Assembly: GCA_001918935.1 (NCBI GenBank)
Contig: MNGW01000054.1
Location: 1 to 32,598, forward strand
DNA: 32,598 nt
From: Acidobacteriales bacterium 13_1_40CM_3_55_5
GTDB taxonomy: Bacteria; Acidobacteriota; Terriglobia; Terriglobales; Acidobacteriaceae
Reading direction: 5' to 3'
Shown here piece after piece: positions 18,655-26,347 of this stretch; positions within the stretch are counted from its first letter, which is position 1, and each line of letters begins with the position of its first letter. Below the pieces are notes generated by a model. It worked only from the letters and a program-made list of their open reading frames with translations, ran no database searches and was not told the DNA's origin. Made by a program: the position numbers and the translations under genes.

Positions 18655-19569
18655 CTATCTCGCTCGTCCCAACGCTTTCGCCAGGATCGCCATACGTACC
18701 GGCACACCGTTGCGCACTTCCTCAACGATTACCGACTGCGGACAGTCAGCCACTTCCCAAGTCAATTCCAGACCGCGAATAATGGGGCCAGGATGCATGA
18801 GCAGGGCGTCACGTTTTGCTAGCTTGAGCCGCGTCATAGTCATCTGATATCGCGCAATGTAGTCTTGCAGTTTAATTTTCATGCCGGCGAGCCGCTCTTT
18901 CTGTACGCGCAGCACTATGATGACGTCTGCTTTTCGCGCCGCTTCTTCGACGCTGCGCGTGATGTGCAGGCCGGGAGCCAGACTGGTGGCCAGCTCAGGC
19001 AAGAACTCAGGCGGTCCGCAAAGCGTGATGCGCGCGCCGAACTTGCTGAGCAAATGAATCGCAGACCGGGCCACTCGGCTGTGATAAATATCTCCCACGA
19101 TGACAACTTGCAATCCTTTGAATGATTTTTTGTGACGCGAGATGGTGTATGCGTCAAGCAATGCCTGCGTGGGGTGTTCGTGCATGCCATCGCCTGCATT
19201 GACGACTGGAATATCAAGATGCTTGGCCATCAGCAGAGGAGCACCGGCGTTCGGATGCCGCACGACGATGAGATCAGCGCCTACAGCGCGCAGGGTGTAC
19301 GCGGTATCCAGCAGCGATTCGCCCTTCTCTATACTTGACCCACTGGAGAGGACCAGCGTGGTCATCGCGCCCATGGACTTGGCCGCAATTTCAAAGGAGC
19401 TTCGAGTGCGGGTGGAAGCTTCGTAGAACAGAAGAAGCACGCGTTTTCCCCGCAGCAAAGGGCGGGGCTTAAACGGATTCATTCGCCGTGCCAGCTTGAG
19501 CAGGCCCACGATCTCCGCCGCTTCCATGTGCTCGATTCCCAGCAGGGAACCACGCGCAATTCTGTTCAT
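18655..19569 (-). CDS. pyrB: Aspartate carbamoyltransferase catalytic subunit
   Basis: LLFYEASTRTRSSFEIAAKSMGA, VVRHPNAGAPLLMAKHLDIPVVNAGDGMHEHPTQALLDAYTI, LMHPGPIIRGLEL. Confidence 0.96.
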   Translation of the reverse strand: MNRIARGSLLGIEHMEAAEIVGLLKLARRMNPFKPRPLLRGKRVLLLFYEASTRTRSSFEIAAKSMGAMTTLVLSSGSSIEKGESLLDTAYTLRAVGADLIVVRHPNAGAPLLMAKHLDIPVVNAGDGMHEHPTQALLDAYTISRHKKSFKGLQVVIVGDIYHSRVARSAIHLLSKFGARITLCGPPEFLPELATSLAPGLHITRSVEEAARKADVIIVLRVQKERLAGMKIKLQDYIARYQMTMTRLKLAKRDALLMHPGPIIRGLELTWEVADCPQSVIVEEVRNGVPVRMAILAKALGRAR

Positions 19570-19613
19570 GGCTTGCCTGGGCACCACGTGAAAAAAGTCT
19601 ACAGCTCTGACAC

Positions 19614-20189
19614 TCAGCTTTGCTTTTCGACCAGCAAGACTTTTTCGCTCTGGTCGGTCTCGCGCAATTGGACTTCAATGATTTCCTGTCGAGTGGTTTG
19701 TACTTTGCGTCCGACAAATGTCGCCTCGACTGGTAACTCGCGGTGGCCGCGATCGATCAGCACACAGAGTCGCACTTGCCTCGGCCGTCCTTGCCGGAAG
19801 AGGGCATCAAGCGCAGCACGAGTGGTGCGCCCGGTATAGAGAACGTCATCCACCAGGATTATGTTTTTGCCGGTTATGGGAAAACCGATTTCGGTTTTCT
19901 GCACCACCGGTTTCGAACCGAGAGTGGAAAGATCGTCGCGATAAAGGGTGATATCCAGTGTGCCGACGGGCACCGGACTCTTTTCGATTCGCTCGATGAT
20001 CTGCGCCAGACGCTGCGCCAGGGGCACGCCCCGCCGGCGGATTCCGACCAAACCCAAGTCGGTCGCTCCCTCATTTTTCTCGACGATTTCGTGAGCCAAA
20101 CGAACCAGCGTGCGCTCGATCTCCGATGCAGACATCAGCTGCGACTTCTCTCGCAGATTGGACTGGCGCGGGGAGGGTCTCGCAGTCAT
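19614..20189 (-). CDS. pyrR: Bifunctional pyr operon regulator/uracil phosphoribosyltransferase PyrR
   Basis: MSASEIERTLVRLAHEIVEKN, LVGIRRRGVPLAQRLAQIIE, NIILVDDVLYTGRTTRAALDALF (PRPP loop), LIDRGHRELPVEATFVGRKVQTT. Start 20189 or 20135. Confidence 0.94.
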   Translation of the reverse strand: MTARPSPRQSNLREKSQLMSASEIERTLVRLAHEIVEKNEGATDLGLVGIRRRGVPLAQRLAQIIERIEKSPVPVGTLDITLYRDDLSTLGSKPVVQKTEIGFPITGKNIILVDDVLYTGRTTRAALDALFRQGRPRQVRLCVLIDRGHRELPVEATFVGRKVQTTRQEIIEVQLRETDQSEKVLLVEKQS

Positions 20190-20242
20190 GAACGCAGCAT
20201 CATACGTGGGGGATGTGCCGGGGGGCAAGGTGGAGACAGCAG

Positions 20243-20451
20243 TCAGCACTCAGCACTCAGCACTTAGCACTTAGCACTTAGCCATTACGGGCCGGTGCCG
20301 CGTCGTTCAGATTGGCGCAAACGATTGTTGAGGGGCAACGGCGAAGGGCAGCATTTGGCACTTAGCTCCTCACCGATCGTTTGGACCAACTCTGACGTAA
20401 CCACCAGCGGCCAGTAATGGCTAAATGCTAAGTGCTAAATGCTAAGTGCTG
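20243..20451. repeat. Long imperfect palindrome ending in inverted heptamer arrays (TYAGCAC / GCTAART)
   Basis: Arms 20250-20282 and 20419-20451 are inverted with 30/33 identity; inner pairs ccattac/gtaatgg, ttgg/ccaa, aaacgat/atcgttt and tgagg/cctca are symmetric about ~20350. Confidence 0.88.
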
Positions 20452-20457
20452 CGGAAA

Positions 20458-21114
20458 TCAGTGACGATCTTTGCGTCGCAGCAGAGCCGCTGCGAGTGCG
20501 CCTCCCAGGCTGGAGAAAATCAGAAAGGCTACCCCCATCACGATCAGGCCCAATGCCATCATCAGCGCGAGACCTTGTGGGCTCTTCAGATATTCGAGCA
20601 TCTGTTGCGCCTGCGGGTCGGAGCTTCGCGCGGCGGATTGCTGAATGGCTTGCAACAGGGCATCGCGCAGTTGTCCACCAGTGCGGAAGATCAGCATTCC
20701 AGCGGCAGTAAAGATCGCGAAAATGCCAAACCCTAGTGCTCCGCTCAGCGCCCCTAGCCGTGCGCCGATGCCGGGTGTGACATTGGCGACGGGATTCCTG
20801 CGGCGATAAAACAGCACTGCGAGCGCACCGGACGCAAGCATTCCCAGTCCGAAGGCACCGCCGGGAATGAGCATCATCACGGCGGCGATCAGTCCCGCCA
20901 GAGCCGCCGCGGGCAAAGCATAGGACCACTGCAGCGCGGTAATCTGCGACGTGTTTGTGTAAGACCCTGACGGTTTGATCTCTAAGCCGGAATCAATGGT
21001 AGGGCTGGTGATTGCGTCCCCCACGGCGACGCGAATTTGCGGCGCATTGCATTGCGGACAGAAAGCTATTCCTTCGTCGACTGCAGCACCACATTGATAG
21101 CAGGAATGTTCCAC
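20458..21114 (-). CDS. Zinc-ribbon membrane protein
   Basis: MEHSCYQCGAAVDEGIAFCPQCNAPQIRV (CxxC...CxxC zinc ribbon) followed by hydrophobic TM segments. Confidence 0.85.
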   Translation of the reverse strand: MEHSCYQCGAAVDEGIAFCPQCNAPQIRVAVGDAITSPTIDSGLEIKPSGSYTNTSQITALQWSYALPAAALAGLIAAVMMLIPGGAFGLGMLASGALAVLFYRRRNPVANVTPGIGARLGALSGALGFGIFAIFTAAGMLIFRTGGQLRDALLQAIQQSAARSSDPQAQQMLEYLKSPQGLALMMALGLIVMGVAFLIFSSLGGALAAALLRRKDRH

Positions 21115-21219
21115 TGAATTTCAAGTTACAGCACGACTGCTAGCCAGGCAAGAACGTAGGACCGCGACCGAGCGGGGCGAGTCGATCATTACCCGCTCAA
21201 CCCTGAGATCATCGATCAG

Positions 21220-21825
21220 TTAGATCGTGTCCTTGCCACGGGTCTGCACGTAGACCAGCGCGAAGATGGAACCTTTGCCCTTGTCTCCTGGTCGGACGGA
21301 AACGATGTGCTGGTTATCTTCAGTACCCACCTTCAGTTCGATATCGTCGCCTTTGTTATTGCCCTGGCATTTGAGCTGTTTCGAATCGTTGGAGTGGCGT
21401 GGGTTCATTTCAACATCATCATCGTGGTTGTTGCGGCGACACTCGAGCACGGTGCCATATTTCTTCAATTGATCGGTGTAATAAGAAATCAGTTTTTCCG
21501 GCGGGTCATCGGACTCGTACTCGATAGCGACTACTTTCAGCCCGAAGAGGCCGCTGGAGATATTTACGTTCGCGCTCTTCTCGTCGCCGTCCTTGTCCTT
21601 CTCTTTCTTGCGCGCTCCGGGATAGACCGGCAGGCCGACATCGCGGACGTCGGCGTTCTTGCTGACGTGAAGTCCCCCGATCGGAGTCTGGATATCCACT
21701 TTCTTGTCTTCGCCGTTTTCATTCTTTTTTACGTTGATACTGCAGGCGGACATCACGAGAACAGCAACGAGCGTGACAATGAACCCGAGCCGCGAGTTAA
21801 TGAACAGAGGGTTGGAATTGTGCAT
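21220..21825 (-). CDS. Hypothetical lipoprotein
   Basis: From ATG 21825: MHNSNPLFINSRLGFIVTLVAVLVMSACSINVKK (lipobox) ... LPVYPGARKKEKDKDGDEKSANVNISSGLFGLKVVAIEYESDDPPEKLISYYTDQLKKYG. The track ORF extends further upstream, overlapping the GH3 gene. Confidence 0.8.
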   Translation of the reverse strand: MHNSNPLFINSRLGFIVTLVAVLVMSACSINVKKNENGEDKKVDIQTPIGGLHVSKNADVRDVGLPVYPGARKKEKDKDGDEKSANVNISSGLFGLKVVAIEYESDDPPEKLISYYTDQLKKYGTVLECRRNNHDDDVEMNPRHSNDSKQLKCQGNNKGDDIELKVGTEDNQHIVSVRPGDKGKGSIFALVYVQTRGKDTI

Positions 21826-23701
21826 GCTGCGAACCTCCAGGTGCGACGTAGGCTTGCCGGTCGATGCCGTCGCCACGACGGGCGACGTTTGGAATGCTGA
21901 CCGGTAACCGGCCGCGGATTGCAATTTCACCAAACAGCGCCTTGACGGCGCTGATTTCCGAAACCGTGGCGTTTGAAAACGTGCAAATATAATTTTGTGT
22001 TGCCGCGAAATCTTGCGCCACGTACGGATTACCCATAGCCAGGACTGCGGTCTTTTGTGCGGCGTGGTCCAGAATTTTTTGTAAGAGCATCGCGGTGGCA
22101 TCCGCCAAGCCAACCGAGTTCTGAAGTCCACCGACACCTTTGGTCGCTTTCCCCGCGGTCGGGATCACATATACGGCAGCGATTACGGTCTGGGCCTGAT
22201 CCACGGCGCGCATGATGTCATCCGATAGAGCGGCCGCAATCCGTGGATCCACATAGATGACATTGGCATCGGACACACGGCTGCGAATTTGGCGCTCCAG
22301 CATACGGCCCGCCTCAGTGCGAACGTCGTCGGTAAAAATAACGACGACCACCCGGTTCCGCACTTCGTCCACTGATTGATACGGAAGGCCGGAGTTAACA
22401 GTTCCCATTTGTTTCAGTGGGAGAAGCTTTCCGTTATCACGAACCAGGGTGACGGCATCGTCGGCCATCTGCTGCCCTAGGGCTAGGTTTGCGAGCTCGC
22501 CAATCAAGTTGGATAGTGCTTCCACATTCACCAGGCGCGCTTTCTGAAGATTGAGCGAGGCCTTGGCTTCCAACATTTTGAGGACGGAAGCGTCCAGTTG
22601 GGACTGCGGAATTTCGCCACTGCGGACGGCTGCGAGCATAGCTTGATAGGAAGCATCGAGGTCAGCGGGAATCAACAAGAGATCGTTTCCGGCTTTGAAT
22701 GCATCTACCGCGGCTCGGCCGATGTTCGCGGCGTAAAGGCGAGTGAGTCCTGCCATGTCGAGAGCATCGGTGACGACAAGCCCCTTGAATCCGAGTTGCG
22801 TCTTGAGCAGATCGTTTACGATCGCCGGCGAAGTCGTTCCCACGCGCTTGGGGTCGGGCTCGAGCGAGGGAACGCTGACGTGTGCGACCATGACTGAATC
22901 CACACCCGCCTCGATGGCCTTGCGAAAGGGCGGAAGTTCCACGGATTGCAATCGAGCGAGGTTGCCGGTCACCTGGGCCACGCCCAGATGGGAATCAGTG
23001 GCGGTATCACCGTGGCCGGGGAAGTGTTTGGCAGTGGTCAGCATTCCGTTGGCGCGGGCGCCGCGGATGTAGGCGGCCACAAGATCGCCCACCTGCTGCG
23101 GGTCCTCACCGAAAGAACGGGTGTTGATGATGGGATTAGCGGGATTGGAATTCACGTCGGCTACGGGGAAGAAGTTCCAGTGCACGCCAATGGCGCGAGC
23201 TTCCTGGGCAGTGATGCGTCCGAAGGCTTCGGCATAGTCCAATTTTCCGGCGGCGCCGAAGGCCATGGCGTGGGGAAATACCGTCGCCCCGTAAAGGCGC
23301 ATGGAGACGCCGCGTTCGAAATCAGCTGCGATCAGTAGAGGTAATTTGGAATCCTGCTGCAGACGATTGAGGAGTACGGCCGCCTCATAGGGTTGGTTCC
23401 GGTATAGAAACGGACCTTCGGCGCGCACTGTCATGGCGAATGAGCCAACGTGATATTTGTTGATGCTGTCACGCAACTGGAGATATTCGGGACTATTTAC
23501 ATTCAAGAACTCGGCGCGAACCCAAATCATGAAAAGCTGGCCGACTTTTTCCTCGAGTGACAGGTTGTGCAGAGTTTTCTGCGCCCATTTTTCTCCGTCA
23601 CGATCGAGCTGGATGGGACGTGGCTGGGAGAATTTATCCTTGGCGAAGGCGGGAGTCAGCAGGGACAGAATCACGATGAGACATAGAGCACGTGGAAGCA
23701 T
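21797..23701 (-). CDS. Glycoside hydrolase family 3 protein (beta-N-acetylhexosaminidase/NagZ-like, exported)
   Basis: Signal peptide MLPRALCLIVILSLLTPAFA; PLLIAADFERGVSMRL, TAKHFPGHGDTATDSHLG, VMVAHVSVPSL, LVVTDALDMAGL; C-terminal GH3_C-like region. Confidence 0.93.
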   Translation of the reverse strand: MLPRALCLIVILSLLTPAFAKDKFSQPRPIQLDRDGEKWAQKTLHNLSLEEKVGQLFMIWVRAEFLNVNSPEYLQLRDSINKYHVGSFAMTVRAEGPFLYRNQPYEAAVLLNRLQQDSKLPLLIAADFERGVSMRLYGATVFPHAMAFGAAGKLDYAEAFGRITAQEARAIGVHWNFFPVADVNSNPANPIINTRSFGEDPQQVGDLVAAYIRGARANGMLTTAKHFPGHGDTATDSHLGVAQVTGNLARLQSVELPPFRKAIEAGVDSVMVAHVSVPSLEPDPKRVGTTSPAIVNDLLKTQLGFKGLVVTDALDMAGLTRLYAANIGRAAVDAFKAGNDLLLIPADLDASYQAMLAAVRSGEIPQSQLDASVLKMLEAKASLNLQKARLVNVEALSNLIGELANLALGQQMADDAVTLVRDNGKLLPLKQMGTVNSGLPYQSVDEVRNRVVVVIFTDDVRTEAGRMLERQIRSRVSDANVIYVDPRIAAALSDDIMRAVDQAQTVIAAVYVIPTAGKATKGVGGLQNSVGLADATAMLLQKILDHAAQKTAVLAMGNPYVAQDFAATQNYICTFSNATVSEISAVKALFGEIAIRGRLPVSIPNVARRGDGIDRQAYVAPGGSQHAQFQPSVH

Positions 23702-23726
23702 CAGCAGACGATAGCACGGATGCTTA

Positions 23727-23769
23727 GATCTGGGGTCTCAGGTCTGGGGTCTCAGGTCTGGGGTCGTCA
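23727..23769. repeat. Tandem array of 14-mer (2x7) GGTCTGGGGTCTCA, three copies
   Basis: gatctggggtctca / ggtctggggtctca / ggtctggggtcgtca. Confidence 0.9.
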
Positions 23770-23794
23770 GCATCAGGTCGCGGTACAACTTTGA

Positions 23795-23810
23795 TGTGAC
23801 GGATATCACA
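23795..23810. promoter_or_regulatory. CRP/FNR-family-like operator TGTGA-N6-TCACA
   Basis: TGTGACGGATATCACA located 52 bp upstream of the four-helix-bundle start codon. Confidence 0.5.
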
Positions 23811-23862
23811 GCGGGCGCAGGACCTCTCATGCTCGGATAGGGCTTGAGCAGGAGAACATCCT

Positions 23863-24231
23863 ATGGCTGCCACTTATCAGGACTTAAAGGTTTGGCAACT
23901 GGCAATGGACATGGTTGCCCATGTATATCGCTGTACCGCGACGTTCCCAAAACAAGAGATGTATGGCTTAACCAGTCAAATGAGAAGGTCGGCTGTTTCG
24001 GTTCCCAGCAATATCGCGGAGGGCAAAAGGAGATTTTCGCGGAAGGAATTGGTGCAGTATCTATTTCGAGCCCGAGGATCATTACTTGAATTAGAAACGC
24101 AAATTTTGATTGGACGGAGGCTCGGATACCTTGACGACACGGAAGGCAAACGACTCACGAGTTTAACCAGCGAAGTTGGGCGCCTCCTGAACGGCTTGGT
24201 AAATTCCTTTCAATCGCAGCTGAAACCCTGA
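23863..24231 (+). CDS. Four-helix bundle protein (23S rRNA-intervening-sequence protein / bAvd-like family)
   Basis: MAATYQDLKVWQLAMDMVAHVYRCTATFPKQEMYGLTSQMRRSAVSVPSNIAEGKRRFSRKELVQYLFRARGSLLELETQILIGRRLGYL: hallmark LxVWQ, LxxQMRRSAVSxPSNIAEG, GSLxELETQ. Confidence 0.95.
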   Translation: MAATYQDLKVWQLAMDMVAHVYRCTATFPKQEMYGLTSQMRRSAVSVPSNIAEGKRRFSRKELVQYLFRARGSLLELETQILIGRRLGYLDDTEGKRLTSLTSEVGRLLNGLVNSFQSQLKP

Positions 24232-24240
24232 AACTTCGAT

Positions 24241-24286
24241 ACCTGATATCCCAAGACCTGAGCCCTGAGACCCCGGGACCCGACCC
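24241..24286. repeat. Degenerate heptamer array, inverted relative to 23727-23769
   Basis: acctgat/atcccaa/gacctga/gccctga/gaccccg/ggacccg/accc; reverse complement contains ggggtctcagg and ctcaggtct, as in the left array. Confidence 0.8.
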
Positions 24287-25215
24287 TAACTAGCCAGCTC
24301 ATGCTCAACGAGCTCAACGGCTCTTTGCTGGATGCCCGGTTCGTCCCCAAAGCCGGCGAGCCACGCTACGTGCGGCTCGCGGCGAAACCATGTCATTTGG
24401 CGCTTGGCATAGTTGCGATGGGCCTGCTGTGCGGCTTGAATCGCGGTATCACGATCAACTTCTCCGCGGAATAATTGAACTGCTTGTTTATATCCAAGCG
24501 AGGAAAGCGGGCGGGCCGCATCCCCGTATTTTTCAAGCATGCTTCCAGTTTCTTCGACCAGACCGGAATCGAACATCTGTTGTGCACGCTGGTTGATGCG
24601 TTGATAGAGCGCAACGCGCTCGGGATTCAGTCCCAGACGAAGAATATGGAAGCCCTGCAGCGGGTCGCGGCCTTCTTTCCACATTTCGGACATTTCCTTG
24701 CGCGAGGCCAGGCAAACTTCGATGGCGCGAATCAGTTTGGGAGTGTCATGGGAATGAATCTTCGCTGCTGCCACCGGATCAAGACGGTACAGCAACCGGT
24801 GAAGATAGGATTTGTTTTTTGCACGCCGGCGCAGACGATCACGTAACTCTTCCGAACGCTCCGGTCCCGCAAAGAGGCCTTCCAATAGGGCCTGAAGGTA
24901 GAGTCCGGTTCCGCCAACTACGATCGGCAGGCTGCCGCGAGTTTTGATTTCTTCCAGCACTTTTCGAGCCTGCCTCGAGTATTCTCCGGCCGTGACGTAA
25001 GCAGTAGGACCCACAGAATCGAACAAGTGATGAGGAACACGACCGCGTTCGGCCATGGTCGGCTTGGCGGTGCCTATATCAAAGTCGCGATAGATTGCGA
25101 CTGAGTCGCAATTGACGATCTCCCCGCCGAAATGCTCGGCCAGCGCCAGGGACAGGGCGGTCTTGCCGCTTCCTGTGGGACCAAGCAGGACGATCAAGAG
25201 AGACGAATGAGACAC
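24286..25215 (-). CDS. miaA: tRNA dimethylallyltransferase
   Basis: LLIVLLGPTGSGKTALSLALAEHFGGEIVNCDSVAIYRDFDIGTAKPT, IVVGGTGLYLQALLEGL, YAKRQMTWFRRE. Likely GTG start at 25215. Confidence 0.95.
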   Translation of the reverse strand: MSHSSLLIVLLGPTGSGKTALSLALAEHFGGEIVNCDSVAIYRDFDIGTAKPTMAERGRVPHHLFDSVGPTAYVTAGEYSRQARKVLEEIKTRGSLPIVVGGTGLYLQALLEGLFAGPERSEELRDRLRRRAKNKSYLHRLLYRLDPVAAAKIHSHDTPKLIRAIEVCLASRKEMSEMWKEGRDPLQGFHILRLGLNPERVALYQRINQRAQQMFDSGLVEETGSMLEKYGDAARPLSSLGYKQAVQLFRGEVDRDTAIQAAQQAHRNYAKRQMTWFRREPHVAWLAGFGDEPGIQQRAVELVEHELAS

Positions 25216-25217
25216 AG

Positions 25218-25394
25218 TCAGCGCGCACTCCAGGGGATGTAGCGCCAATAGCGAATCAGGGTGAGAATCAGAAGCAGTATTGCGATAACCACAATACCCG
25301 TCGCCTCCAGACGGTGGATGGAAAAGCTTGGCATGTGGTTGGGGGGGCCGGTCAGATGGCTGCCGCTTTGGTTGGGTGGCGGACACGATGACAT
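25218..25394 (-). CDS. Putative 58-aa single-TM small membrane protein
   Basis: Own translation from ATG 25394: MSSCPPPNQSGSHLTGPPNHMPSFSIHRLEATGIVVIAILLLILTLIRYWRYIPWSAR*; stop lies 2 nt before the probable miaA GTG. Confidence 0.6.
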   Translation of the reverse strand: MSSCPPPNQSGSHLTGPPNHMPSFSIHRLEATGIVVIAILLLILTLIRYWRYIPWSAR

Positions 25395-25480
25395 TGTAGC
25401 GGCCGGAACTCGGGCGCGGGGTTTGACCCGCGATAACGCGAGTTTCAGGCAAGTAGTCAGGGTGTAAACTACGCGGCAAT

Positions 25481-26296
25481 ATGGCTACCCCACACGCCAG
25501 TCCGGCGCCAACGCGGATTGCACGCTTTGGTGTGTTTGAGGCTAATCTCGGAACCGGCGAACTTCGAAAAAATGGGGCGCGAATTAGTCTTCAAGAGCAA
25601 CCCTTCCACTTGCTTGTGCTTTTGCTGGAGCGTCCCGGGGATGTGATCGGTCGAGAGGAAATCACTAAAAAGCTGTGGGATCCCGATGTCTTCGTTGACT
25701 TTGATAAGAGCCTCAACACCGCTGTGAACAAGGTGCGTGAGGCGTTGGGCGACTCGGCAACCAACCCGAAATATGTCGAAACTCTGGCGAAACGAGGGTA
25801 TCGGTTTCTGGGGCAGGTAGTGTGGATCAGGGAAGATCCGCCAAAACCTGATCCTGGTCCGCCTTCGCGTACAGTCACTCGCGGCCTGTTCGGGTTAATA
25901 CAAATCATGTACCTGATTTTTTATGTGGAAGCGCTCTTCCATTTCCGTGAGATTGAGCGGGTTGCGGGCACATTTCTTCCGGGGTGGGCTTCGTTTGCAA
26001 TCATGGCGGCAACAATCGTGACCGCTGGGGTGGGAATTCCGGTGCGCTGTTATTTGCTCTCGGCGGCGGCTTTCGATTACGAACTGCTAGGAGAAAAATT
26101 TCAGCAGTTGTTTCTATTCATCCTGGTGCTCGACGAACTGTGGGGCATCGCACCTTTTCTGATGGCGCAGAAGATCGGGTTTGGAGCGGCCTTCGCGGCT
26201 ACATGCGGCCTTCTCTACGTGCCTTTTTCGGAGAGAACACTGATAAATATGGCCTATCCGAAACTTCGTCTGAGTCGAAGCGTAGCGCTGGGCTAA
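25481..26296 (+). CDS. Winged-helix (Trans_reg_C/OmpR-type) DNA-binding domain fused to a multi-TM membrane domain
   Basis: FGVFEANLGTGELRKNGARISLQEQPFHLLVLLLERPGDVIGREEITKKLWDPDVFVDFDKSLNTAVNKVREALGDSATNPKYVETLAKRGYRFLG, followed by several hydrophobic segments. Confidence 0.9.
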   Translation: MATPHASPAPTRIARFGVFEANLGTGELRKNGARISLQEQPFHLLVLLLERPGDVIGREEITKKLWDPDVFVDFDKSLNTAVNKVREALGDSATNPKYVETLAKRGYRFLGQVVWIREDPPKPDPGPPSRTVTRGLFGLIQIMYLIFYVEALFHFREIERVAGTFLPGWASFAIMAATIVTAGVGIPVRCYLLSAAAFDYELLGEKFQQLFLFILVLDELWGIAPFLMAQKIGFGAAFAATCGLLYVPFSERTLINMAYPKLRLSRSVALG

Positions 26297-26347
26297 GTTA
26301 TTTCCCGATAAAGAGACGGCCTGTGCGAGCCTTAATTTCTGGTAGCG

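Noticed and set aside
19580-19595. Second parS candidate around ccacgtgaaaaaa
   Set aside because: Only the CACGTG core plus one half-arm fits; the other half lacks TGTT. Other CACGTG occurrences (e.g. near 4550, 4888, 15617) also lack both arms.
20243-20451. CRISPR array
   Set aside because: Units are 7 bp, contiguous and without spacers; no cas genes in the window.
20190-20451. PyrR-binding attenuator motif in the pyrR leader
   Set aside because: Looked for the Bacillus-type ARUCCNGNGAGGYU element on the minus strand; ggtccaaacgatcggtgaggagc is only superficially similar, and no clear terminator/antiterminator pair was seen.
21826-22137. N-terminal extension of the lipoprotein ORF 21220-22137
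   Set aside because: Overlaps the GH3 coding sequence; a normal signal peptide/lipobox starts at ATG 21825.
25216-25479. ~90-aa N-terminal extension of MiaA in the ORF track
   Set aside because: No MiaA-like sequence; the Walker A motif follows the GTG at 25215 immediately, as expected for MiaA, and another frame encodes a plausible small membrane protein.
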